A stretch of 64,000 bases of DNA from Paramacrobiotus metropolitanus (taxonomy: Eukaryota; Tardigrada; Eutardigrada; Parachela; Macrobiotidae): contig NW_026570266.1 of NCBI RefSeq assembly GCF_019649055.1, positions 62,001 through 126,000 on the forward strand. Reading direction: 5' to 3'. The notes under the pieces are model-generated. The model made no database searches. It worked only from the letters and a program-made list of their open reading frames with translations, and was not told the origin of the DNA. Below are positions 34,210 through 43,137 of the stretch, one piece after another; position 1 is the first letter of the stretch, and every line of letters begins with the position of its first letter. The position numbers were made by a program, and so were the translations under genes.

Positions 34210-37191
34210 TTACTGATCCATCATCTCGTTCGACCCATCTCCATCGCCTCTGTCGCTCCGTGGACGTTTTCGACCTTGCCCCGGCTGGTTTCTGTCAGAT
34301 GTTCGATCAACTGGTTCTGCTGATCCAGCTGGCACGTCTTCATCCGCTTGAACACGTAAGGCGATGTGACGCGGACCACGACCTTTCACTTGTCGTGAAC
34401 GTTTGATCGCGTCCAAACGATGTCGTGCATCGTTCTCTTCACGTTGCAAGTTCCGATTCTGAGGATCTTCCGCCAATCGTTGTCGGGCATCCTCGTACTG
34501 ATTTCGGATGTTCTGGTTTCGAGCAGCTCGTCTGCCCGGTGTATTCGGAACTTGTGCCGATGTCGGTTGTTTCGGTCCCTTCCATACCAGGTGATCTTTG
34601 ATATATTCACGGACTCGATCTTTCGGCTCGATATACGGCGTGTCCATGGTATCGCGAATACGATTGAGCCGCTCCTGGTACTGTGCTTCATGTATCTCAT
34701 GGAGATTACAATCATCAAACCGTTTCTTGCAGATCGCCAGTTCGTCGTTTGCTTTACGTGCGATCGCATGATGTCTCGCTGGCATCCCTAGTTTAGCAAC
34801 CTTTTCCCGGTACACAGGCGGAACTTCCCCCTTCGTAAAGTTCGAAAACAACTGATTCTGTGTAGGAAAATGGCCCAATCTCGCAGCAAAGACCTTCTGA
34901 CCGAAAACTCGCGATTTGTAGTCGGTAGGGTCAACCGTCAGTCCAATGGCTGCTCGTGCCGCAAGTACCTTGAATGCCGGATTCACGTTACGTAGCACAA
35001 ATTGTGCCACATAGATACTTCTCTCTTTGATCTCTTGGTAATGGAACTGTGTAAATCCCGTATTGTCGATCGTATCCAATGGAACTTCCCATAAGCTCAA
35101 GTCGAGGAGACTCGGTAAGCCACATTGTCGGATTGGTGTATAACACACCATCGCAGATTCGGTGGTGATCTCCAGGCGACCGAGGTTGCTCTCTCTGAGA
35201 TCCGTTTCGTAGTTAGAATCCCGTAGAAATTCACGAAGGTTATGGAGCTGCGCATGTATCATCACTGACTGCTCCGATTCAATTTCCAGTCCAAAGTAGC
35301 GACAGATTTCCGCTCTTTGGGTTTCAATATCATCCATATCATACATTTTACTGATCAACCTGCGTCGTGAATTATCAAAGCGAGAACGATCTCTCCGGTG
35401 ACCATCTTCGCGTCGTCGTTCTGGTCGTTCCTGTTGACGTTTCGATTGATATCGATTCTGCGGTTCCTGACGGCGGTTCTGCGATTCATGAGGGCCTTCC
35501 TGCTCACGTCGCGCCGTACTGGCTGATGTAGACGGTTCAAGATCGCGGTCCAATACCACATTTCTTCTGTGGACAACATTGTCAGTTGATGATGTTTCCA
35601 TCGGTTCGTCTTCGTCCATCGTCACAATCAATGGTTCTACCATATGGACCACTGATTTCACTTTCGGTTGTTTCGGTGGAGTATCATCGCGTTTTCCACT
35701 CGAAGTCCGTTTATGATTGATCGGGAAACCGGCAAAGTAATTCATGTCTTCCTGCCATCCCTTATCGTATGGGCTGCGACTTCGGGCAGGTCCCGCTAAG
35801 GTTACTTCTCGTCGTTCAGGTGTGAACCCTCTGACTTTCGGGTGACAGAAACCAACTCCCATCGGTATCTGTTGGCGTGGTTCATCCCTGCGCGTTTCAT
35901 CTTGACGAGGTTCATCTCGTCGCCGGTTATCTGGTACATGGCGACGATGTGCGCTGGTCTCAATCACTTGATCTCCGTGTCGCACCCATGATCTGCCGCC
36001 TCGGTAATCGTAATCGCGCGAGCGTGATCTATCATCTCTTTCGTTATGATAGTCACGAGTCCTTTCGCGGGAGCGTTCCCTTGACCTTTCCTTTCGAGAG
36101 TCGTAATTTCGTTCATGTGAATACTCTCGTGATCTCTGATGTTCTCTTCTCACTGGTGATCGAGGTCTTTGGAAACCTTCATCGCGCCGAAAACTTTGAA
36201 ACGCTTTCATCACGTCCCGTTCCATCTCGTGTGTCTTTCGAGCTTCTTCGGTCATCTTTTCAATCAACAATTTGGCATCAGGTTTAGGTGCTTCACCTCT
36301 CTCCAATCTCATCTTCTCGCGTACAAGGACTTCAAATAAACTTGCGCGAATTTTCGACGGTTCCTTAATCAGTTCATCGATCTGGAGGATGGTGGCCTTC
36401 ACCCTAGCCTCCGCTTCATCCGCGTTCAGTTGAGCCACGGGAATAGGAACTTTGCCCTGCACCGACCTTTCTCGGTAATCCTGGGCTGCCCGTTGTTCGG
36501 CACGTTTTCTACTGTCTTCCAGATCCTTCTGTCGTTTCTCCTCCATCATCTTTGCTTGATCCGCCTCAAACTTTTTGCGGAAAGCGTCGCATAAGTCATC
36601 TTGTGGAGGTTCGTACGTAGCGTCCCAGCCGATCTCGCCATTCTTGATCGCTCGTCGATATCGATCTTCGATCAGCATCTTTTCTCGTGGTGGAACTGTC
36701 TTCCATGCCTCTGCTGATGTTATGGCTCGGAAAACATCTTTATTCCCGCGAATAGCTTCAGTATATGCCACCAGAGTTCGATTGGGTTCTTTGAAGATGC
36801 AGAACCAGCAAGGATAATCTCCTTTTTCAACCTTGTTGTTTCTGATACAGTCCGGACATTTAGAGTTATAGCCCGTGAACGGATCAATCCACGGTTTTGG
36901 CTGGTTTGCAGCAGGTGCGGTCGCAAGTTGAGATCGCGGGGGTGCCGGCTGACTTCGCACATTCGTAGGTGCGGCTTGATTCTTCGCAGCTATCGGTTGA
37001 CTACCTTGTGGTGCAGGTGCTGCCTGACTTGTGGATGGCGCTACCTGACTTCGTGTAGATGCCGGTGTCGCTTGGTTTTTTCCGGTTGTAGATCGGGCCT
37101 GGTTACTCGCGGCTGCTGCTGGTGCTGCTTGATTTCTCACTGCCGGTGCCGCCGCTTGAGTGTTCGACTTGGTCGGACCTTTTTCCGACAT
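34210..37191 (-). CDS. retrotransposon ORF6, 993 aa, RS-rich protein with zinc-ribbon-like motif
   Basis: Complete ATG-to-stop frame and the last gene of the element. Residues ~1-100 are Ala/Pro/Gln-rich with degenerate repeats of the type RNQAAP. Residues 112-131 carry four cysteines as CPDC and CWFC, a zinc-ribbon-like pair. Residues ~145-190 (AEAWKTVPPREKMLIEDRYR) faintly resemble the third helix of an HMG box. A charged helical stretch follows, then an Arg/Ser-rich segment at ~340-400 (KERSRERSRERTRD), as in RS-domain RNA-processing proteins. Residues ~625-900 look globular, and the C-terminus is basic. It has no signal peptide or membrane helix, so it is not an envelope. A good splice acceptor (ccttaacattgcag) sits 13 nt upstream of the ATG. 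Function is unknown; nuclear nucleic-acid binding is inferred. Confidence 0.8.
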   Translation of the reverse strand: MSEKGPTKSNTQAAAPAVRNQAAPAAAASNQARSTTGKNQATPASTRSQVAPSTSQAAPAPQGSQPIAAKNQAAPTNVRSQPAPPRSQLATAPAANQPKPWIDPFTGYNSKCPDCIRNNKVEKGDYPCWFCIFKEPNRTLVAYTEAIRGNKDVFRAITSAEAWKTVPPREKMLIEDRYRRAIKNGEIGWDATYEPPQDDLCDAFRKKFEADQAKMMEEKRQKDLEDSRKRAEQRAAQDYRERSVQGKVPIPVAQLNADEAEARVKATILQIDELIKEPSKIRASLFEVLVREKMRLERGEAPKPDAKLLIEKMTEEARKTHEMERDVMKAFQSFRRDEGFQRPRSPVRREHQRSREYSHERNYDSRKERSRERSRERTRDYHNERDDRSRSRDYDYRGGRSWVRHGDQVIETSAHRRHVPDNRRRDEPRQDETRRDEPRQQIPMGVGFCHPKVRGFTPERREVTLAGPARSRSPYDKGWQEDMNYFAGFPINHKRTSSGKRDDTPPKQPKVKSVVHMVEPLIVTMDEDEPMETSSTDNVVHRRNVVLDRDLEPSTSASTARREQEGPHESQNRRQEPQNRYQSKRQQERPERRREDGHRRDRSRFDNSRRRLISKMYDMDDIETQRAEICRYFGLEIESEQSVMIHAQLHNLREFLRDSNYETDLRESNLGRLEITTESAMVCYTPIRQCGLPSLLDLSLWEVPLDTIDNTGFTQFHYQEIKERSIYVAQFVLRNVNPAFKVLAARAAIGLTVDPTDYKSRVFGQKVFAARLGHFPTQNQLFSNFTKGEVPPVYREKVAKLGMPARHHAIARKANDELAICKKRFDDCNLHEIHEAQYQERLNRIRDTMDTPYIEPKDRVREYIKDHLVWKGPKQPTSAQVPNTPGRRAARNQNIRNQYEDARQRLAEDPQNRNLQREENDARHRLDAIKRSRQVKGRGPRHIALRVQADEDVPAGSAEPVDRTSDRNQPGQGRKRPRSDRGDGDGSNEMMDQ

Positions 37192-37571
37192 CTTCGGTTT
37201 TAATCTGCAATGTTAAGGCATGTCAAATTATCATTTCGTAACCATCTCCCGATCATTCTTATCATCCTTTACGCCTAAGTTAGGCTACTTCCGTACTGAG
37301 CTGAGACCTTCCTAGCTCATGACGACATTTTTAACGCTGTAACATGGTGACCTTTCCATGTTATCAGTTCTAAGCTCATTCGCCTATTTGACTGATGTGG
37401 TTATCTCATCTTCTCATCTCGTGTAGCACATTCGCTAAGTCATCTCAACCATCTGTTTCAACGTTTTTCCTCTCGGTTATTTCAACTTTTCGCTTTCGCT
37501 AAACTGATATGATGCTGTTTCTTCTGTGATATGTGGTGGACCTTCCTGACCGCATATCACGCATCTCGTGT
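37192..37571 (-). promoter_or_regulatory. ORF5-ORF6 spacer with splice acceptor before ORF6
   Basis: The 380-bp spacer is untranslated. At its ORF6 side, element orientation shows CTTAAC (branch-point-like), then ATTGCAG, with the exon starting at 37204 and the ORF6 ATG at 37191. Combined with the donor upstream of gag (55371-55373), this would give a short leader spliced to ORF6, the strategy retroviruses use for genes downstream of pol. Confidence 0.5.
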
Positions 37572-40500
37572 TCACTTTTTTGCTGATGTGTCAGCCGAAT
37601 CCACTGTCTCAGTCGCTGCTGACACCGTATCTCCAGTTTCTGCTGGTTTCATTTGAGCGTCGCCGGCTGTGGGCTCGGCCGATGCTGGCTGTTGCGATTC
37701 CAAGACAACTTCCTGAGATGCCGGGATGTTCGCTGAATCCACGATGTCCTTCTTAGGGGTATCTTCTGGAAGCTCCTCGGGTTTTGAGAAGATACGCTTG
37801 TTCTTAATCTCAAGAAGGTTATCATCGAGGAGGCTTTCCACCGCTTGTCTGATCACAGCGCGATCTCTTTCGATGTTATAGATTCCCAGCTCGTAGTTCA
37901 CGGCAAAGAAGTTCGATAGATCGTCCCATGTAACTCCCATCGATCCGCCAAGTCTCGGCATTGCCGCGTCGGTAATGGCGATTTTCCAATACTTCAGTTC
38001 CATCTTCAGTCGTGGATGAAGTGTTGGTTGTGGCAGGTAATATGACCATCTGTTAGAGTCCGAGTAACAAAAGCCCAACTTTCCTTCCTTGTAGGCCCTC
38101 TTGGTCATCCTGTCAAAGCTCACACCAGATAGTTTCAAGACTCGGTTGGCACAGATTGTCGTTCTAAGATCTTTTTGAGTCATCGTCTGGAATGGCTCTC
38201 TCGCCAAGATGCGCTTCAGTTCGCACCAAGCGTGGTTCTGATTATCCAATGGAATTCCGAGCATGTAGTCGCGATCTTCTGACGTCGACTCTTTTTCATC
38301 GATTAAGAGCTTCGGAATTGAACTAGATGAGGACTTCGTCGATTTCGGTTCGTTTCTCTGGGTGGGAGCTGAGTCCGTCTCATCATCTTTCGACGCTTCT
38401 TCGGCCGCTATTCCCTCTTCTTGGGAAGTTAGATCGGTTTTCGACTTGCCGCCGCTGGTATTAGCCTGTTTCGATAATGGCAACAGCGATGTCTGTTGTC
38501 TCCGACGGCGCATATCTTCAAGTTCCGCTTCAGTCTGTGCAGTCAACTTGTCCATGGGAGTTACGGCCTTCGTTTTCTCACCAGGTGACTGTTGGCTCGT
38601 CGTAGCTACCTCTCCAGATGTCGGAGGTGCGTCATGTTCCTTGTCCGATCCATAAGCAAGTTCCATTATACCCTTCGGTGTTAATGATTCCTTCAACTTG
38701 TCTGCCTTGATCTTTTCCCTGGCAGCCCGCTTTTGATCTCCCTTCTGTAGCATCACATTCAACATGGGAGTTTCCGGATCATTTCGTTGAGGAATTGGAA
38801 GTTTTTCCATAACTTCGCTGGACGAGAAGTTGCAATAATCATGTATGTCCTCCGGTATAAATCCCAACATGGTATATCTGATCGGAGATCCTTCGTAAGC
38901 ATTGGTAGTGAGGAGTTTACCCTCTTGGAGCATCTGCGTCAACGGCGTCTCAGTGCTCGCTTCGATCTCCGCGATCCGACCCATACCATCCTGCCATAAT
39001 GCATTCATGTATTGGCTGATACGGTGTCGAGTAGATCCCACCGGACTTCTCAAGCCCACAATGGCTACTTCGATCTGTCTTCTTTTATTGGCGTGTGGTT
39101 CGAATAGCTTTTTGTCGATTCCTTTAGTCCTGACTAACTTCGATTTACAACGCCAATCGAGATGTTTCTTAACCAATTGACCCGAATTCAGGGCAAAATC
39201 GATTATCGTATCCAGCTTTGATGGGGTTAAACGTCGGTGTCGCTTATTCAACCATTCTTTAACGCGTTGTCGGAATCTTACTGTCACCGAGGTATCCCCT
39301 CGCGTGCGAAATGTAGCCATAGCGAAATTGTTAGCCTCAATCAGATCATTCTCTGTTAAGGTATCGTCATCATCCCCCAATTCCTCGAAGTCAGGAAAGG
39401 GTTCTTCATCTTCTGGTTCAGAATATTCCAAGTCGCTATTACCCTGTCTCCTGGTATATTGTGCTAATCCGACTTCATCGACGCGTCGAACTGCCGCAGG
39501 TTTAGACTTCTTCTTAGCGCTTTTCTTCTTGGCGCTTTTCTTCTGTTTCGCTAGCGCTGCTTGTTTCTGTTTTTCCAGAGTTGCTTCGAGACTGTTTGGT
39601 GCCGCTTTCAGCTCTCCCGTCTGACTTCGTGTAGCCCGAACCGGAATGTTGGGCTTCGACTTCGAAGCAACCGTCGATGTACTTGGACGACTTGCCCCTG
39701 ATGCTGTCGACTCGCGGGACGTTTCGCGTTTCCCTTTTTCCTTCTGTGCTTTCTCTCGACGTTCTTTTTGAGTCGATGCTGCCATGATCTCTCCCATATT
39801 GATCGCCCTCTTTATTGCGATCGATTTCGGTTTCTTTTCTTCAGGCGATGTTGCTGATTGTATAACACCTTTTTTCGGTGTGGTCGTCGACGATTTCAAG
39901 CTCTCATCGATTTCGAGGACTTCATCATCCTCTTCTGATTCCTCGCTCACGATCTCTTCATCATCAGATGGGGAATGGTCCTTCCTTTTTCCCGCTTTAC
40001 GTTTCTGATCTTTCTGAGATTTCCCTTTGGACTTTTCCGTTCCCGTCTTTCCGGGTTTATCAGTCCCTTTGTCTGATTTCTCCGATTTCTTTGACTTTGT
40101 ATCAGTTTTAGACGAGCTTGGTTTCGACTCCTCTTTAGACGATTTCGATTTAGATTCGTCTTTAGACGATCTTGGCGCTGGATCATCGTCTTCTGAGTCT
40201 TCCTGAACCGTATCTTCCTCGTCGTCATCTTCCTCCTCTTCAAATTCTGCAGGTGGGTGACATCGATCACAATTCGCATCGTTGCATGCCTTGTGATCTG
40301 CTCCCATCATGACCGCGATCGCTCGTTGCATCGATCGTCTGGGGTTATTTTCATCAACTGGTTCATCTTCCATCTGAGGAGCATTATCGCCCGATGGAGC
40401 ATCTTCGGCTTCCATCTGCTCCTCACCTGCACCTTCACCGGCAAAACTTTCCTCTTCAGCCTGTTTGGATTGGACATAAATTTCATGGATTTCGGCCGCT

Positions 40501-41519
40501 GCCTGAAGGTGCTTCTTCGGAGTCTCCATCTCATAGACCATATGGTACTGCGGTGTATAAACTCGAGTACAAAGTTGGCCATCTTCAGTATATGTAACTG
40601 TCACTCTGACGTAGGCTCCGTCGTCGGCGGCTCGATGACTCATAATATTCAAAACTCCATTCCTGTTGGCGTGAACATCTTTTTTCTTGTCTTCTGGCAA
40701 CATGTTGTACAGATTCGCCAGCGCTCTTTCGTTCTCCATTTTAGCGTATTCCCTTTCTTCCCTCGATGTAAACCAGGGTGCGAATGGGACGGGATCCCCC
40801 GAAATAGGATCGACGATCTCGGCGATCATCACTATCGGCAGTCCAACCGTGCAGTGGAGTCCCAATTTGAAAACTCTACAAGTCAGTTCCTGGTACAAGT
40901 AGGTCGTGTCATATGCCTCTTTCGGCATCCTTTGACCATTTGACTCGATCCCCTCTTTCAGCCGATGTCGCTCAACTGCCAACATCTCTCCATCAGTTGC
41001 GTACATATACGCAAAGTGGTCGTCATGTGTTCCCACTCGTACGCAGATCCAAGCCTTCTCTTTCACAGCGATTGGCGTGATCAGTTGTCTTAGCGCTTGA
41101 ATGAGGATTCGTGGGTTTGCACGATCTTCCTCGCGCGCAATCTTGAGTAGTGCCCCCTGCACCTCATCTCTCGACTGCTTCGTGATCTGATTTCTGATTT
41201 CCGTCGGTGTAGTGGGGTGATATGAGGGAATCTCCTCTTTCGTGTCCTTATCGAGAAGGTGGGCAGTAACCTTGTACGGAATTCCTTCTGATCTCGAATA
41301 TGTCGCCGTATATGCCCTAATCTGTGGTATGATCATCGGAGTTCCCGCCGGTGGTTGCGGCAGTTGAGTCAAGCTCTTCCCTGCCGGTACAGCAATTTGC
41401 TGCTCCTTCGATGGTTCCTTACTCACCGAGGGTTTCACTGGAACTACCGATGTCTCTTGTGTCTTCGGCGGTTCCTTGCTCGCCGTGGACTTCACTGGTA
41501 CTACAGACTTTTCCTGCAC
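37572..41519 (-). CDS. retrotransposon ORF5, 1315 aa, with linker-histone-like winged-helix segments
   Basis: The long open frame has no ATG near its start (the first codon of the open stretch is GTG), which supports it being the continuation of ORF4. Residues ~60-350 form a possible globular domain. Residues ~420-600 are acidic then Lys/Ser-rich, and 660-675 are KKSAKKKSAKKKSKPAA, like histone H1 tails. Three later segments, ~816-890 (SPVGSTRHRISQYM, MLQEGKLL), ~1098-1165 (RAYKEGKLGF) and ~1178-1245 (GVTWDDLSNFF, IRQAVESLLDDNLLEI), have the pattern of H1/H5 globular domains: G-S/T, an amphipathic helix, then a leucine-rich helix and G-x-L. A weaker one lies at ~745-800. This similarity is by eye only. 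The likely role is chromatin or nucleic-acid binding. Confidence 0.78.
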   Translation of the reverse strand: MQEKSVVPVKSTASKEPPKTQETSVVPVKPSVSKEPSKEQQIAVPAGKSLTQLPQPPAGTPMIIPQIRAYTATYSRSEGIPYKVTAHLLDKDTKEEIPSYHPTTPTEIRNQITKQSRDEVQGALLKIAREEDRANPRILIQALRQLITPIAVKEKAWICVRVGTHDDHFAYMYATDGEMLAVERHRLKEGIESNGQRMPKEAYDTTYLYQELTCRVFKLGLHCTVGLPIVMIAEIVDPISGDPVPFAPWFTSREEREYAKMENERALANLYNMLPEDKKKDVHANRNGVLNIMSHRAADDGAYVRVTVTYTEDGQLCTRVYTPQYHMVYEMETPKKHLQAAAEIHEIYVQSKQAEEESFAGEGAGEEQMEAEDAPSGDNAPQMEDEPVDENNPRRSMQRAIAVMMGADHKACNDANCDRCHPPAEFEEEEDDDEEDTVQEDSEDDDPAPRSSKDESKSKSSKEESKPSSSKTDTKSKKSEKSDKGTDKPGKTGTEKSKGKSQKDQKRKAGKRKDHSPSDDEEIVSEESEEDDEVLEIDESLKSSTTTPKKGVIQSATSPEEKKPKSIAIKRAINMGEIMAASTQKERREKAQKEKGKRETSRESTASGASRPSTSTVASKSKPNIPVRATRSQTGELKAAPNSLEATLEKQKQAALAKQKKSAKKKSAKKKSKPAAVRRVDEVGLAQYTRRQGNSDLEYSEPEDEEPFPDFEELGDDDDTLTENDLIEANNFAMATFRTRGDTSVTVRFRQRVKEWLNKRHRRLTPSKLDTIIDFALNSGQLVKKHLDWRCKSKLVRTKGIDKKLFEPHANKRRQIEVAIVGLRSPVGSTRHRISQYMNALWQDGMGRIAEIEASTETPLTQMLQEGKLLTTNAYEGSPIRYTMLGFIPEDIHDYCNFSSSEVMEKLPIPQRNDPETPMLNVMLQKGDQKRAAREKIKADKLKESLTPKGIMELAYGSDKEHDAPPTSGEVATTSQQSPGEKTKAVTPMDKLTAQTEAELEDMRRRRQQTSLLPLSKQANTSGGKSKTDLTSQEEGIAAEEASKDDETDSAPTQRNEPKSTKSSSSSIPKLLIDEKESTSEDRDYMLGIPLDNQNHAWCELKRILAREPFQTMTQKDLRTTICANRVLKLSGVSFDRMTKRAYKEGKLGFCYSDSNRWSYYLPQPTLHPRLKMELKYWKIAITDAAMPRLGGSMGVTWDDLSNFFAVNYELGIYNIERDRAVIRQAVESLLDDNLLEIKNKRIFSKPEELPEDTPKKDIVDSANIPASQEVVLESQQPASAEPTAGDAQMKPAETGDTVSAATETVDSADTSAKK

Positions 41520-43024
41520 CTTCGGCGGTTCCTCGCCGTGGGCTTCACTGGTACCGGCATCTCTTTTTCTTTCGGCGGTTCCTTACTCGCCGTCGACTTT
41601 TTAGTCTGATGTCCCTTCTCCGTTGATTTAGGACTTGTCGTCTGCGATCTATTCCGTTTGACGCTACCGCGAGATGAATCGGCCGTTGAGCTTTCTCGTG
41701 ATCTCGCTCTTTGTTCGATAGCTTCATCAATTCGTTTCTTCTGTTCTTTTAAATCCGCATCTGTCATCTCTTCAACTGGCTTCGCAGTTGATGTGCTGGG
41801 TTTAGGTACGCCGCTCGTCACAGGTTGCATCTGTGATGGGCCGGCTACGATGGGCTCGGGCGGTGCAACTTCTTCGGGAAACTTCTCGATCCATCTGAGA
41901 ATCTTCTCGATCATTTCTGGCCACGGCCTTTTTATTAACGCTTGATGATATGTTTTCATCGTGGCAACTCTAATTCCGAGGTCTGTCCGTATTTCCTGAA
42001 CCTTCTTTTTCCGATCCTTAAGCACCATGTGTCCCGAGTCAGTTACGGCCATCTTCTCTATCATGTATCCGTAGAGGAGTTGCTCATCGTTCACTCTTTC
42101 ATGCATCCGATAGAGATCCCGACACAGACGGTTAAAATTGTGAATAGCCCTCCGTTCATCTGCGGTGAGTTCTTCCACCGCTCCTATAATCATGTTAAGC
42201 CGATCATCGTCTTCACTGACATTCACCGCCAATCTTGGTACATATCTGGAGGGTGAACCTGGAGGACTTATTGTCATCGTCTCCAACTGCGGGCCTAATG
42301 GGGGCAACATTCCTCGTGGTCGAGGTGAATTACGATTTCCATGTCGCGATCTTCCGCCTCTTTGGTTCGGAGATCGTCTGTTGAATCTGTTAAACGGTTG
42401 ATTTCCTCTCATAGGTGGTGTCTCACTCTGTTCAGGAAACAGTGATGGGAAAGATGGTGCTGGCGCCCTTCCGCCACGCACCGATCCTGGCGGCGATCCG
42501 CCGATTGCTCCGCCATGTCGCACTGGTGCTGACATTGGGCCTCCGAATCCGTGATGTCGGATAGGCGACGCGGACATTCCGCCAAGTCCCCCGTGCCGGA
42601 CAGGTGTGGACGGCATCCGGCCAAATCCCGTCGGAAAATTGGGTACTGGCGGTGGTCCCATCGGCATTTGCACAGTTCCATACATTGGTGGAGTCTGTGT
42701 TCCGGGAAACAGTTGAAATGGGTCGTTTTGTACCGGATATTGAGTTGGTCCGGCCGGATGGCCGTACGTCAACCAATTCTGTGTGCTCTGATAATTCGTA
42801 GGGTCCTGGTACGGATAGTATGCCTGGACACCGCCCGCGTAGACCGTTTGATCTCCCTGTCCCGGTTCGTTCTGCGCCATTCCTGCAGACGATGTGGACT
42901 TGTTTCCGTAATAAGTGCCTTGGCTACGATCGCCTTCCATTCTTATCGGCGTCGATGCTTTTAACGGATTTCCGATGCTTTCCGAGTCGGAATTCTCTGA
43001 ATTTTGTCGTTCCAACCTTTCCAT
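41501..43024 (-). CDS. retrotransposon ORF4, 507 aa, probably the N-terminal half of a split ORF4/5
   Basis: The ATG at 43024 lies 113 nt after the pol stop. In element orientation the approach reads tgttatagcag, a possible splice acceptor. Residues 1-240 are Pro/Gly/Gln-rich (TPVRHGGLGG, SPIRHHGFGG, APVRHGG repeats) with RGG-type basic patches. Residues ~245-390 are helical (LTADERRAIHNFNRLCRDLY, WPEMIEKILRWIEKFPEE). The tail has the repeat VPVK, then TASKEPPK, that continues into ORF5. The frame ends just after a repeat unit that lacks 4 bases found in its neighbours (at about 41532). Restoring frame there would merge it with ORF5 into one protein of about 1,820 residues. No membrane segment. 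Confidence 0.75.
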   Translation of the reverse strand: MERLERQNSENSDSESIGNPLKASTPIRMEGDRSQGTYYGNKSTSSAGMAQNEPGQGDQTVYAGGVQAYYPYQDPTNYQSTQNWLTYGHPAGPTQYPVQNDPFQLFPGTQTPPMYGTVQMPMGPPPVPNFPTGFGRMPSTPVRHGGLGGMSASPIRHHGFGGPMSAPVRHGGAIGGSPPGSVRGGRAPAPSFPSLFPEQSETPPMRGNQPFNRFNRRSPNQRGGRSRHGNRNSPRPRGMLPPLGPQLETMTISPPGSPSRYVPRLAVNVSEDDDRLNMIIGAVEELTADERRAIHNFNRLCRDLYRMHERVNDEQLLYGYMIEKMAVTDSGHMVLKDRKKKVQEIRTDLGIRVATMKTYHQALIKRPWPEMIEKILRWIEKFPEEVAPPEPIVAGPSQMQPVTSGVPKPSTSTAKPVEEMTDADLKEQKKRIDEAIEQRARSRESSTADSSRGSVKRNRSQTTSPKSTEKGHQTKKSTASKEPPKEKEMPVPVKPTARNRRRCRKSL

Positions 43025-43137
43025 TAACTTTTATTACCTGCTATAACAATGAAACAATATCCGTTAGCCAGTTTACAACGGTTAGCTTTTACACCTCCCC
43101 AACTCCTGTGCATGCATCATAACGCCCTTTTTTAATC

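Noticed and set aside
34210-43024. Envelope gene of an endogenous retrovirus
   Set aside because: No signal peptide, membrane anchor, cysteine-rich ectodomain or furin-like site in any of the three post-pol frames; the sequences are charged and low in hydrophobic stretches.
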